A DNA stretch of 64,000 nt from Colocasia esculenta. Lineage: Eukaryota > Streptophyta > Magnoliopsida > Alismatales > Araceae. The notes under the pieces are model-generated. The model ran no database searches. It worked only from the letters and a program-made list of their open reading frames with translations, and had not been told where the DNA came from. The stretch lies in contig CM024755.1 of assembly GCA_014218235.1 (NCBI GenBank), positions 162,991,941 through 163,055,940 on the forward strand, read 5' to 3'. A program made the translations under genes and the position numbers. Of this stretch, positions 1 to 11,022 are shown in pieces; the stretch's first letter is position 1; each line of letters starts with the position of its first letter.

Positions 1-299
1 AGAGACCAACACGACAATCCAACAGAGTTACATAATGATAGAATGATTGGGAAGAAAAATAGCCAGAACTCCGAGATGGAATGAAGAAGACATAGACAAA
101 CAAATTGACAACATTTCCCCATGAGAATGGACCAATAAAAACCTAACTACGGGCTGAACACTCTTGGAACGAGCACTCTATCTCCTCTCTCTTTTCTCTC
201 TCTCAAAACTTTAGCATAGCCTCCCCCTCTTCAGGGGCACCCCCTTGGGCCCTCTAGGATGAGGACATGTGTCCTCTGTGAAAGATTGCGGAAATAGCT
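1..299. other. Unassigned leader of the window, no gene seen
   Basis: No coding frame or RNA gene is recognisable. The stretch holds a CT-rich run near 180-210 and a C/G-rich segment near 220-265. It lies just outside the LTR-like remnant that starts near 300 and is probably part of the same repeat debris, but there is no second copy in the window to define it. Confidence 0.4.
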
Positions 300-770
300 A
301 TGAAGAAATCTAGAAGGGGGGGGGGTTTTAATAGATCTCTACCATATTAAACCAAACACTTAACAAATTTAAAATATACGGAAATTATAGAATTCTGAAG
401 TGTGCACTGATCCGAATTAAGATAAATTGAGTGTGTGAAATGAGAACTAAAGGTTACTAGATGACAGTTAACTTGATTAACAAACGTGCCTATCGATCAT
501 CTAGCGTTAAGAGAATTCAAACCACAATAACATAGAGATTTAAGGTGGTTCAAACTACACTTGTGTATCCTACATTCACCGTCCACAACACACACAGACA
601 CACACAAATTTGCTTATCTAGCAAGTCCAAAAAACACACAGAGACACACATGATCTGAGATAATTGAAATCCTAAATCAAAACACACACACACATGAAAT
701 TGAGCACAAGGATTGCTCAAATCACACAGTACATGCACTGACTCAAAAGATCCATATGCAGTACATGTAG
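300..770 (-). mobile_element. Copia LTR remnant K (minus strand)
   Basis: Read on the minus strand this stretch parallels the R/U5 part of the LTR H at about 42480-42926. Both have a CG(G/A)TG(G/A)ACGTAGGATACACAAG-like block (two near-identical versions), then a 'gaaccacctta' block, then a long C-run followed by 'ttctaga' and an end in ATCTTTCA. The G-run at 317-326 on the plus strand is the C-run of the LTR. A CA-rich microsatellite occupies about 587-700. The upstream (U3) part is missing: the piece joins directly to the coding fragment at about 770. K is an LTR fragment with no detectable TSD. The H comparison is by eye. Confidence 0.65.
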
Positions 771-1289
771 TCATTTTTTTCAATTAATACACCTTTTACA
801 TCTGATGTAAACCCTTCTGTTGTATCAACAAGATTTTTATAAAATTCTTGGACCAGTCTTGGATAAAAATTTCTGTGCCCACTAATGAACTTGATCCATC
901 CTTGAAATTCAAATACAGGAAAAAGTTCTGGGAAGGCATTTGACAAATCTTCATCATGGATATTGACTAACCTTGGCTTTAGAATCTGACGGATTTCAGT
1001 TATTGTAGATATTTGGATGTTTTCTGAATGAGACAGATTCATCAGATGAAGAGGATTCGTATTGTTCTATGTTAGGGTTTGGGCTCTCGGTGCTTTCTTC
1101 TATAGAGGAACTGGTTTCCTCTGAATAACTATAATCCCTTAACACAGTGAGTCTTGGACGCTCTGATTGCACAACTGACTTGCCTTTGCTCTGTGTTGTA
1201 GCCTTGGCACGTTTGGAGGATGTACCAGAAGAAATGGTATAACCTTTCCTCTTGGTAGGATCGTGCATAAATTTGGATCGTCTTTCCAC
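743..1289 (-). pseudogene. Plant-transposon-protein-like fragment, frameshifted
   Basis: Two overlapping minus-strand frames appear to be one broken gene. The first (1289 down to 996) starts with Met and has a basic, Lys/Ser-rich N-terminus followed by an acidic Ser/Glu/Asp-rich stretch. The second (1042 down to about 770) contains a GWIKFISGHR segment and then RLVQEFYKNL followed by a DVKGV block. From memory this resembles the 'putative plant transposon protein' domain (PF20167-type) common in plant retroelement debris; no function is established. The frame runs into LTR K near 770, so the C-terminal half is lost and the last residues are LTR sequence. A profile search would settle the family. 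Confidence 0.5.
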
Positions 1290-1559
1290 TAGCTCATCTC
1301 AGATGACCACACCTTTTGTTGTTGCCGCTGCCTTTCCTCAATGTCTGGGGGCTTGCTTGGGACCCATGGAGACTGGAGAAGGAAGAAAGGAAGAGAGATG
1401 AAAAAGCTGGAAGCCATAGGATTGCTTTCCTCTGGAGATGAAAGAGATGAGGGAATTTCACACGAAGGAAGTTTGAAGGTGTAGCGTTGACCTAGGGTTG
1501 GGGTATTAGAAATGGAATCAAAACACACACATGAATGGTAAGATGAACCAGTGGTTCAT
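1290..1559 (-). other. Upstream flank of the transposon-protein-like fragment
   Basis: An open frame covers 1289-1528 on the minus strand, but its product is low-complexity (Ser/Pro/Phe-rich) and matches no family I know. It ends just before the likely start of the fragment at 1289. I read the stretch as leader or spacer sequence of the same mobile element. Confidence 0.3.
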
Positions 1560-3159
1560 CCGACCTAAACTAGAAACAAGGTCTAGATGAAAGTGTGTCG
1601 ACACATGATGAGAGTGTGTCGACCCAAGATTCAGAGTGTGTCAACATAGGATAAGAGTATGTCGACCTGTTGAAGAAAGAATTCAAGGTTTTGGTGAAAG
1701 AGAAGAGAGAAAATCTTTAACATGATAAAAGTGACTTTATTATGAGTTTTTCAAAGATTTTTAATATGTTAAAGAGAGATCACTTTCAAATTCTTATCAT
1801 CTTCCCTATTTCATGTTTAATGGTTTGTAAATTATAAGTCAATGTTTAACCATGAAGAGATCTGAAAAACCTGAAGCAAATTTAATAGAATTAAAAAACT
1901 CTTTTATGTATCAAACTATTGTTTTAAATCTTACTCAGTAATTGCAAAATAATTCCTCTAGGATAAACTCTAACCAATACTGAAATTAAACATTCTAGAG
2001 GATCTGAGTTTAGGCAAGGTGTTAACCATTTTTGTTTACTATATTTTTCTTGCATAACAATTTTAATGGGCAGTCAGATATAGTACTCCTTTTTTACGCA
2101 AGGACACATGATTTTTACACATTGGAGTACCTAGTTACTTGAGAGTACATACCATTCTGCCTCAAGGGGTTGATGCAAGCTTTTTGACATGGGAATATAT
2201 GTTTATCAGACGCCAATGTCCTCAGTTACTCAGTTAACATTTAATTAGAACATTTTTTTATGCAACCCTTTAGAGCATAGATAGCAAGGCACTTCATGAC
2301 ATACATTGTTCATCACTTTTGTGAAGGTTTGCAGTTTCTTAGTATTCAAGCCATTGCTCTGTTAGGAGAGAATTGATATTTATTGGATACACTCTCAGCC
2401 TTTCTTAAATTATTCGAGAAATGTTTAAGGACAATATTAAGTTTGAGATTTTCCAACTAAAGAATTCATATTACTCTTGAGTTTCCGAGAATAAAAGAAT
2501 GTGAACTTGTATAATATTTTAATTTGGTTATTTTTAGAAGATTTAATGATCAAGTTTTGAATAATATAAGTCTCAAACCATTAAATTGCTTTTGGTCTTA
2601 TGTAAGAAGGATCAGTGAAATCTTTAACTCCTCCTGAATTATTGACTTGGTCAAAATTCATCAAATTAAAGATATTTCCCTTTTGACATGAAAGGAGACC
2701 AAAAGGATATGTCTACTAGGAGTTTGAAGGTTTAGAGATCAATAAAAAAAGATGTGTCGACACATGATCTTCTCTGTGTCGACACAGGATGTTGAAAACC
2801 CAGTCTCATTCTCAAAACTAAGAATTGGTGTCGACACAAGACCAAAGATGTATCGACCTATCTCTAAGCAAAAACAATTTTTCAATCCTTCTCAAATGTC
2901 ATAACCACATTTCTCATCAAATCTGACCCAATGAACAATGTTCTCATGACAAGATTCTGCACTGATTCTATTGCCCCCCCCCCCCCCAAAAAAAAAAAAA
3001 ATCACTCCCCCTTAACATGTGCATGAATGAAATATATGATGTGTAAATGATACACACAAGATTATGCATACATTTGGGAGATGGCATGCACAAAAGGTCA
3101 TGGATATGAATAGACAATCAAAATTCAGCAATTTATTCAAAAAGGAAGATCAAGTTTAT
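1560..3159 (-). mobile_element. 3' non-coding region of copia element L, with GTGTCGACAC motifs
   Basis: On the minus strand this follows the stop codon of the copia polyprotein at 3160. It is AT-rich with no coding frame, and has GTGTCGACAC or near-copies at 1595-1660 and 2753-2866. A mixed C-run/A-run lies at about 2976-3001, and a 'ccccttaacatgtgcatga' block near 3010 has a close counterpart in element A near 12970. Element A also has a long non-coding stretch with the same palindromes between its coding part and its LTR, so L and A are probably one family. No intact LTR of L was found. Confidence 0.55.
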
Positions 3160-5138
3160 TTATTGTATTTTGCAAATTCCAATTTCTCTTCTAAGTGTAG
3201 TGAATCTATCTTCAGCCAGAGGTTTTGTAAAGATATCAACCAGTTGTTTTTCTGTTGGTACGAAATTTAATTCAATATTTTTGTTGTCAACTTTATCTCT
3301 CAGAAAATGATGTCTTATTTCAATGTGTTTAGTTCTTGAGTGTCGAATTGGGTTCTTAGAAAGATTGATAGCACTTGTGTTGTCACAGAGAATATGTGTG
3401 CATCCAATATTAATATTGTAATCAATTGACTTTTAATCCACAACACTTGAGCTACATAGCTCTCTGTAGTAACATATTCTACCTTTGTAATGGAAAGTAC
3501 AATTGTGTGTTGCTTCTTAGATACCCATGAAACGATGCACCCTCCTAGGAATTGACAAAAGTCACTAGTGCTCTTCCTATCAATTTTACATCCAGCATAA
3601 TCAACATCTGAATAAGAAATTAAATCAATTTTACAACTAGCCGGATACTATAAACCCAAATCAAATGATCCATAAAGATATCTAAAGATTCTCTTGACTG
3701 AAAGCAAATGACTTTCTCAATGACTAGATTGAAATCTAGCACAAAGACAAACATTAGATTGTATGTATGGTCTACTTGCAGTAAGATATAGGAGAGAACT
3801 GGTCATACCTCTGTATTGTTTTACCTCTACCATTTTACCTTTTTCATCACTTTCCATTTTGATACTTGTACTCATCGGTGTAGATGCTAGCTTGACTTGC
3901 TCAAATTGAAATCTCTTCAATAACTCCTTGACATATTTTTCCTGATTGATGAAAAATCCATCTTCAAATTGTTTAACCTATAAGCCAAGGAAAAATTGCA
4001 GCTCTCCCATAAGACTTATTTCAAATTCACCATGCATATGTTTAGAAAATTCTTCACACAGTGAAGGATTAGTGGACCCAAAGATAATGTCATTCACATA
4101 TACTTGAACTACAATGATATGATTGTGGTCACATTTTGTGAAAAGAGTTTGATCTACTTTGCCTCTGGAGTAGTTTTTACTGACCAAGAAGTTGCTCAAT
4201 TTGTCATACCATGTTCTTGGTGCCTGCTTCAAACCATAAAGAGCTTTGTGTAATTTGTATACATAGTTAGGCTTATCATGAATTTCTAAGCCTAGTGGTT
4301 GTTCAACAAAAACCTCTTCCTTAATGTAACCATTCATAAAACTAATTTTAATATCCATTTGAAATAGTTTGAATTTATTTGAGCATGCAAAAGAAAAAAG
4401 TATTCTAACTGCTTCTAATCTGGCTATTTGTACATAAGACTCTTGAAAGTCCACACCAAACTCTTGGTTTTAACCCTTAGCAACCAAGCGAGCCTTATTT
4501 CTAACCACTTTTCCTTCTTCATTAAGCTTGTTTCTAAAAACCCATCTAGTCCCAATTACGGAGTTTTCAGTGGGCTTGGGAACTAGACTCCAAACAATGT
4601 TTCTTTCAAATTGATGTAGTTCATCGTTCATTGCCTCTAACCAAGATTCATCAGTTAAGGCTTCATCTAGGTTCTTAGGTTCCATTTGAGAGATAAATGT
4701 CATGTGATCTTGTTCAATTATATTTTTAAAGTGTGATCTAGTGTGAACCCTATCCTGAACATTGCCCAGAACATTTTCAAGAGGATGATCTTTAGAATAC
4801 TTGAGGTTGATCCCTGTTGATGTGCCAACTCTATCTGTCGACATGGTCTGGTCTAGTGTTAACCTACTTGTGATGTGTGTCTACACATCTTCATTTTCAG
4901 GTGATTTTTCTATTTCCAACAACTGATTTGATTCCTTCACAATGATGTTTGTATCATCTTCTTGATTTCTGCAAGAATTAGAGTCATAAGTATTTTCAAG
5001 ATATTCATCAAAGATGACATGTGGAGTTTCTTCCACAGTTCTTGATTCATTATTGAAGACTCTATATGACCTTGAATGAGCAAGAATGAAAACTTGTGTT
5101 TGGTTGCAAATCAACATGATCTTTTCCAACTGTGACAT
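3160..5138 (-). pseudogene. Copia polyprotein remnant L: integrase tail, RT, RNase H
   Basis: Read from 5138 down. The integrase C-terminal tail (SYRVFN, then VIFDEY) is followed by the RT start (EALTDESWLEAM, then GTRWVFRNKLNEEG near 4500), RT palm motifs (QMDIK, FMNGYIKEEVFVEQP, LYGLKQAPR) and the second catalytic box at about 4105. That box reads YVNDIIFG where copia RT has YVDD, so a catalytic aspartate is lost. RNase H follows (SDVDYAGCKIDRKSTS; TKHIEIRHHFLRDKV) to the typical end VDIFTKPLAEDRF and a stop at 3160-3162. Stops near 4471 and 3975 and after the RYRGM region break the frame. Gag, protease and the integrase core are absent. This is an old, inactive copy. Confidence 0.92.
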
Positions 5139-5340
5139 CGTAGGCTAGGTCATGCAAGTGAAAATATTTTGAAGAAATTGACAAGGCTTAATCTTGTACA
5201 TGGACTTCCAAAAATAAAGAAAAAAAAAATACTAGTGTATGTTTTGCATGTGCTCAAGGAAAACAAACTAAAAAGTCATTTAAATCTCACCCTTAATAAC
5301 CACAAAGCCTTTCGACACCACAGACTATATATCATTTTCT
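5137..5340 (+). pseudogene. Copia GAG-pre-integrase fragment, inverted relative to L
   Basis: The plus strand from 5137 translates as HRRLGHASENIL, then LVHGLPKI and a decayed C-x2-C-x-C region followed by TTKPFD. This is the order of the copia GAG-pre-integrase domain (zinc-binding H..H..C..C) leading into the integrase. There are stops near 5233, 5269 and 5281. Its orientation is opposite to the integrase tail and RT of L that abut it at 5138, so a rearrangement joined the two. It may come from L itself by inversion or from another copia copy. Confidence 0.75.
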
Positions 5341-6119
5341 TCTAGATTAAACAAGATAAAGAATGCTAGACATTAATTGAACTATGTATTTTTACTTATA
5401 TGGATCATAGTTAGACATCATCAAAACAAGAGATACAACACTCTGAGGTAGCACAACCCTGGCCACATTTTTCAAGTTAGCCCAGTGTGGGACTAGTGTC
5501 CCTATCCAGGAGCTTCTAGGGGGTTCCATAGGGTTCCAAAGGCTTCCATAAGATTCTAGGGTTTTCCAGCATAATTTTATTAACCCCTTATGTAATTTAT
5601 CAATTGCATTTTACCCTCAAGTTTTAGAAATTGGAGATATACCGACTCCTTACTCCTTGATTCCGCCATTCAAGCTCCAAACGACCTCCAACTAGGATTC
5701 TGATTGTGTCTTTAGGGGCTTCCAGAACTTACACTGAAGTCCCCTGAAAAAATGACAATTACATTTTGACCATATCCTTTTGATAATTGTAGATATGCCC
5801 TTCTTCAAGTTTTCAAAATTGTGTTTATACTTTCTCCTATTTTATGAATTATTAAGGGTTCAATGTGAATAGGGGTTGGGGTTAAGCCCCCTCTGGGTTC
5901 TCAATGTGAATAGGGGTATATCCATTTACTAATACATTTATCCCTTACCAGTATCCTTTATTTTACCAATCGTAGTATCTTTTACCAATAATAATATCCT
6001 TTAACATATTTTCAGTCAAACCTTAGATAGATCCGGAAATAGCAAATATCTTCATCCACCCAAAATTTGCATTACGTTTTCTCATCCATTTTTTATTTAT
6101 TTATCATTTTGTACCTTGG
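5341..6119. other. AT-rich intergenic or decayed repeat, no gene seen
   Basis: No frame with family resemblance is visible. Short repeated words occur ('ggggttccatagggttccaaaggcttccata' is built from repeats of GGTTCCA/GCTTCCA near 5515-5555, and 'caatgtgaataggggt' occurs twice near 5860 and 5903). It could include the 5' part of the LTR of gypsy element J, but no boundary is visible. Confidence 0.3.
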
Positions 6120-6492
6120 GGTATTATAATAGTTGGCCATGATCTAGGTAGTTTCAATGCCACGATCTCATCAACGTCTCTCCATTATGACCCTAACAGT
6201 TTGTTACAATTTGATGGCATATGAACTACCTAGGCTTCAGCACTATAAAGGGATTAAAGCCTCCGACATCAGGGTACACAAACCTCTCACCCCGAAGCTC
6301 CTAAGATGTTCAATTGAACCCCTCACTGAGTTAAGCATAGGAGGGTTTTCCCCCAGTTCTTAAAATTGGGGCCTTTGATGCTTCTTCTTCTTTGCAGGTT
6401 CGATGCGTCCACTGCTTTCGACCTAGTTTCCTTTCCCCTCTCAAGGTGTAGTAGTGAACGAGTCATTTGCAACCACTTTCTAATCGATACAC
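6120..6492 (+). mobile_element. 3' part of LTR of Tat-like gypsy element J
   Basis: This is inferred from position. It immediately precedes the primer-binding site at 6498 and a recognisable Tat-type gag. A TATA-like 'actataaagg' lies at 6241-6250. The LTR start could not be fixed because only one copy is in the window; the end is near 6492. Confidence 0.5.
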
Positions 6493-6497
6493 TTTTT

Positions 6498-6515
6498 TGG
6501 CACCATCTATGAAAA
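6498..6515 (+). other. Primer-binding-site-like sequence of J
   Basis: TGGCACCATCTATGAAAA resembles the Tat/Ogre-type site TGGCGCCGTCTGTGGGAA with C-to-T and G-to-A changes typical of decay at methylated sites. It sits between the LTR end and gag. Confidence 0.6.
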
Positions 6516-7715
6516 TGACGATGGCCACTGCTCATGGATGTGGATCTTATAGGAAGGTCGTCAGCTATCGTACCCACTCCCAACACTCACATGGGGAGTC
6601 ATTCAACCAGAATCCTCCTGGTTATATGGCCACCAATATGCCAACCACTGCTTAAGAAGTGGCGGAGATCCAAGGTCAGCTCCAAGTTCTCTTGGAATTG
6701 TGCCAAGGATTGCAGGCCCAGCAGACGCCCTCAGCCCACTAGGAGCTGGAGCAGCAAGCTGAATCTGTTCAGTGCTCAGTTGCCTCTTGCCCTTGCAAAC
6801 TAGGCGAAATGACCCCTGCGGGTCATAGCAAGAAATGTCTGCCAACTAAAATCCTAGAGGCTCCTGTGCCTCACAAGATGTCGCTTCCATCCATCACCCC
6901 TTATGATGGCATGACACCGTAGACCATCTGCAAGGCTTTGAGTCACACATGATCTTCCATGGGGCCTTCGACACGGCTGAGTGCCGCACCTTCCTAGAAA
7001 CCCTGAAGGAGAATGCCCAGGCCTAGTTCGAGACTTGCACACTTGGGTCCATCATCTCTAGGCAATTAAAGAAGGCTTTCCGCAACAACTTCATCAGTAG
7101 AAAGTGTTAACCTTGCATGATAGAGAACCCACTTGTCATCTGGCAATGACGGGGTAAACCTCTCTGGGACTATGTGAAGAGGTTCCGAGAAAAAGGCTCT
7201 CTGGATTCCTCGTCTGGATGTGGCCCTCACCACCAATGCACTCATGCAAGGAACTAGAGATGCTTTCCTTCAGCGAACTTTAGGATTCTAGCAGCCAGTG
7301 ACTTTGGCAGAAACCCTCTCCTTGCAACACATGGCCTGTGAAGAGACACTTGTGGCCAATCTTGGAGATCAAGGCTAAGGCACTGACAGGAAGCGACAAC
7401 CAAATCATGGTTTTGATTGAGATCATAAGAAGGGGCGTTACAATGGTGATTTGTCACGTAGGCAGCCCGCCTACGACAACTACACTCCTCTCATTACATC
7501 TCCAGAACAAATTCTCATGGAGATCTAGGATGAGGAGTTTTTGCGGTGGCCACCAAAATTGCACTCGAACCTGGAGGTGCAACTCCAAGAAGTTCTTCTA
7601 CTTCCACTATGACACCGGCCACACGACTGAGGAGTGCTGACAACTCAAGGATGAGATCAAGTCCTTGATAAAGTGTGGAATCCTTGAGAAGTTCGTATGC
7701 CGGAATGACCGCCCC
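6516..7715 (+). pseudogene. Tat-like gypsy gag (J), decayed
   Basis: The plus strand holds a recognisable gag broken by many stops and frameshifts. Readable parts include PYDGMT near 6900, HMIFHGAF near 6948, RPRLDVAL then TNALMQGTRD near 7205-7260, a GRYNGDLSRRQPAYDN segment near 7430 and FYFHYDTGHTTEEC near 7597-7640, which is the zinc-knuckle-like C-terminus typical of Tat gag. An arginine- and lysine-rich tail (CRNDRPKRHK) follows near 7700. Such gag proteins form the virus-like particle; this copy cannot be translated as one protein. Confidence 0.85.
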
Positions 7716-7879
7716 AAGCGCCACAAGAGGAGCTTGGAGTAGCCTGTGGATAATGAGCTGAACAACCAAGAAATCCACATTATCATCGATGGACCTATAG
7801 CAAGTGGCAAAAGCAGCAGATGAAATTTTTCTCATCGGGTTCATCAGGTCAAATAGCCTCCAGTGCCAAGGCCTACTCC

Positions 7880-8260
7880 TTATCCATTCTGCTCTGCTCA
7901 TGAACACTCCAGAGAGGTTATCCTCTTCTCGGACGATGATCTTATAGGGGTTACGACCCCCCACACTGATGCACTGGTGATCTCGACCACCATAAACCAT
8001 TATATTATTCATCGAGTTTTAGTGGATGATGGGAGTGCCTCCGATATTTTGTCATAAAAATGTTTTCTATTGATGGATTTGACTCACGACCAACTGTTAC
8101 CTATCTAAATGCGTATGATCGGGTTCTCGGGCATTTCTATCCAGCCTGTGGGTCACGTCAAACTGCCCATCACCCTTGGAATGCACCTAGGCATGAGAGT
8201 AAGATGGTGGATTTCTTGGTAATTAGGCACATGCCAGGTTAGAATGTCATCATGGGCAAA
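7880..8260 (+). pseudogene. Tat-like gypsy aspartic protease (J), broken
   Basis: The frame around 7930-8055 reads GVTTPHTDALVIS, then HRVLVDDGSASDIL. DDGSA matches the catalytic D-[ST]-G-[AS] motif of retropepsins as found in Tat elements. A stop follows at 8056-8058; the remainder (ending in DFLVIRHMPG near 8240) continues in another frame. The catalytic aspartate survives, but the domain is not in frame with gag or RT. Confidence 0.75.
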
Positions 8261-9088
8261 GTCTGATCAGACGGTTGAAAGCCATCCTATCTTCTCTCCA
8301 CCAGAAGTTGAAGTTCCCAACTCCACATGGTGTGGGCAAAGTTCTCAGGATTCAACAAAAATCTAGGAATTGCTATGCCATTTCGGTGAAAGGAAAGTAG
8401 CTAATCACTGACGAAGCACCTACCTCACCCTAGGTGGAGACGTCGGGAATTCCTCCATCAGATGCAAGACCCTTGCCAAAGATTTGGCTCCCATCGCAGT
8501 GGATGAGGATCTCGAGCACGTCCTCCACATCGCCTTCCTTCTCTTTGAGGAAGAGAAGGTGTGCTAACAAGAATTCCTTCCCTCCAACTTGGACATCTTC
8601 GCATGGTCGAACGATGACCTTCTAGGCATCCCTTTAGAGGTGATCGTCCATCACCTCAACTTGGACCCGACCATGCCTCCTATGCAATAGAGACGACAAC
8701 CTGTTAACCATGGTGACATGAAGTCATCCGAGATCTCGTCACGAAGAACATGGTTACCATCCTCCTCAGCACATGCATTATCCCAGATGGGTGTCCAATG
8801 TGGTCCTCATTCACAAGCCCAATAGAAAATGGAGGGTTTACATTGACTACAAGGACCTTAACAAAGCAACATCGAAGGACAGCTTCCCCCTACCTTGAAT
8901 AGATCAACTGGTGGATGTGACTTCGGGGCACAAGGTGCTCAGCTTTCTCGATGCCTACTCAAGATACCACCAGATTAGCATGCACCAACCTGACTAGGAC
9001 ACTACAACCTTCATCACCGACCTCGGTCTCTACTGCAACACCCAAATGCCCTTCGGGTTGAAGAATGTTGGTGCCACTTACCAGTGTC
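8261..9088 (+). pseudogene. Tat-like gypsy reverse transcriptase N-terminal half (J), cut at 9088
   Basis: Readable RT pieces are WVSNVVLIHKPNRKWRVYID near 8790-8850, DLNKATSKDSFPLP near 8857-8898, SFLDAYSRYHQI near 8942-8977 (first catalytic Asp) and MPFGLKNVGATYQ near 9050-9083. The order and spacing fit the Tat lineage of Ty3/gypsy. Several stops are present. The YxDD box and everything beyond are missing because the Athila-like LTR of element D begins at 9089; the remainder of J is presumably beyond the window. Confidence 0.9.
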
Positions 9089-9212
9089 TGATAATTGTCC
9101 ATTTTTACATATTTTATAGGTAACATTCATGCATCACACTTATAATTTTCTTTGCAAAATAACATGAAACAATGAGAAATTCATTCTTATCACATTTGTT
9201 CGATCATTGGGT
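9089..9212 (+). mobile_element. 5' LTR of D, first part
   Basis: The LTR begins TGATAATTGTCC and is cut after 9212 by element A. The five bases 9208-9212 (TGGGT) recur at 37688-37692, where the LTR resumes. The two parts add up to about 1.3 kb. Confidence 0.8.
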
Positions 9213-11005
9213 TGTTGGATCGAAGATGCAGTGATATGGAAAATATAGAAGGGGGTTGAATAGATTTGTAGCGGAAACCTTATGCAATTAAAAATATGTC
9301 AAATTAAAATCTCTATTCAAATAGGTACCCATTAATTTGATTAACTTATAAGAATATGTTGCACATTAGATCATCTATCTATAAGTGTGTGAGTGCTTAG
9401 AAGGTGATCAAAATCTTATGCAAGCATTCTAGTAGAAAATCAACACATCAAATCACTGCACAAGATATTTTTAAGGTGGTTCAGCTCCCAGATGAAGACC
9501 TACCCCTCACTCAAACCAAGTGAGGCTTCACTAAACTGCTGATTCACAGCATCAAACAAATGCTGACTCACAGCTTGAACGCAGACTCACAACTTGAATG
9601 CTGACTCACAACTTGACCGCTGACTCACAACTTGCCAATTGTTGACTACACAGCTTATCCGCTGATTCACAGCTTCAAGGTTAGACAAACCTCCTCAATC
9701 CACACATAAACACAGTATGGGATCAACACTCCTATCACCAATAGGAGCACTCAATGAGTTCTGAATAATGTTTAAAAGTGAAAAACAAATTCACATGAAG
9801 ATCAGAGTTAAGAAAAACAAATCCTCAAGCACCAGTCCTTCAACATTGCTCAATTTACTGTGGACTGATGAATTTGAACTCCAAATATTCAGATCTTGAG
9901 GGTTGAAGTTGTGCTTCAAATCATCTTGCACAAGAGAGAAATTCATATCTAAGCTGATGCTCTTGAGTTCTTCCACAGATGTTGAGCTTCGTGCTTCTAC
10001 TCATGCACAAGCTTCCTCTTCCACCTTCCTTCAGATCTACTTCTCCTTTTCAGCTCTATTGCTTCTCCTTTGCACGACTGCTCCTTCTTCCTCTGGTGCT
10101 CTTCTTTTGCACGATTGCTTCTTTTTCTCACCTTTGCTACTCTTCTCCTTGATCTGCTCCTCTTGTAGCACTCTAACACTCTCCTTCTATGCTTGGCCTT
10201 GATCCCCATGTTCTTTGTGATGGATGGCTGCTCCAGATGAGACAAAAGGCCTTTTATAACCTCAGTGCAGTCCCTTGTATGTGAGAGGCATATGCACAGA
10301 AACATAGGGTTCACCCAAGGTTGCCACATGTCCAAAAGTCCTTCTCCTCATAGCCACTTGGATGAAAGGGTATTTTGGTAATAATAGAGTCTCCCAAAAG
10401 TCTTCAGAGATAAATCACACCCTTTAGAAATCATACCCTTTACGTTTCATAGTTTTCACGCAATGTGTGTCGACACAAGTTTGCGTGTGTCAACACTACT
10501 GACTAAGTATCAGTTTTAGCTTACTGGGGAGGAAACATGTGTCGACCTGATTAACAACTAGTCTTGATACAACTGTGACTTTGTTCTTCAGGAGCTTACT
10601 GGGCAGACTATGTGTGTCGACCTGACTTCCAATATGTGTCGACACAATTGTGACTTTGTTCTTCAGGAGCTTACTAGGCAGACTGTGTGTCGACCTGACT
10701 TCTATTATATGTCGACACAACTTTGAAAAAATTGTGTAATCCTATATGTATAAAGTGTAAACCATCACAACATGTCATTATCATCAAAATATGAAATATG
10801 AGGTATCAAAAAGATGTTTTTTAATCATTATTATAATATGTACAATATGTCATCATCAAGATCAAAGTATGAGTATTTAGACATCATCCACAACCACATG
10901 TTTTAGTCATCATCCAATTGAATACACAACTAAACATCCTTCCATAAATATGCAATATGACATCAGATTGAGTATAATATGTCATCATTAAAACACAACT
11001 CAACA
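9213..11005 (-). mobile_element. 3' LTR of A
   Basis: It aligns end to end by eye with 35827-37687. It starts TGTTGGATCG and ends CTCAACA on the plus strand. On the minus strand a TATA box (GTTATAAAAG, 10251-10260) lies downstream of the cluster of GTGTCGACAC motifs (10463-10722). Short tandem words 'ctgactcacaacttga' fill 9550-9640. Compared with the other LTR it lacks about 90 bp near 9930, and there are many point differences. Confidence 0.95.
10463..10722. repeat. GTGTCGACAC palindrome cluster in LTR of A (left copy)
   Basis: At least six copies of GTGTCGACAC or one- to two-base variants (for example TGTGTCGACCTGA) occur within 260 bp, spaced 20-75 bp, upstream of the TATA box in the sense of the element. 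A 65-70-bp tandem unit around 'cttgttcttcaggagcttactgg' carries them. The same cluster is at 37173-37411. Confidence 0.85.
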
Positions 11006-11022
11006 GTCTCCCCCTTTTTGAT
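11006..11022 (-). other. Polypurine tract of A
   Basis: Minus strand reads AAAAAGGGGGAGAC directly before the LTR start TGTTGAGTTG. This is the expected plus-strand primer of reverse transcription. A second CCCCCTTTTTGA block (purine-rich on minus) follows near 11060. Confidence 0.85.

Noticed and set aside
5860..5925. Direct repeat 'caatgtgaataggggt' as possible TSD or LTR edge
   Set aside because: The two copies are about 40 bp apart and nothing lies between them; no element boundary fits.
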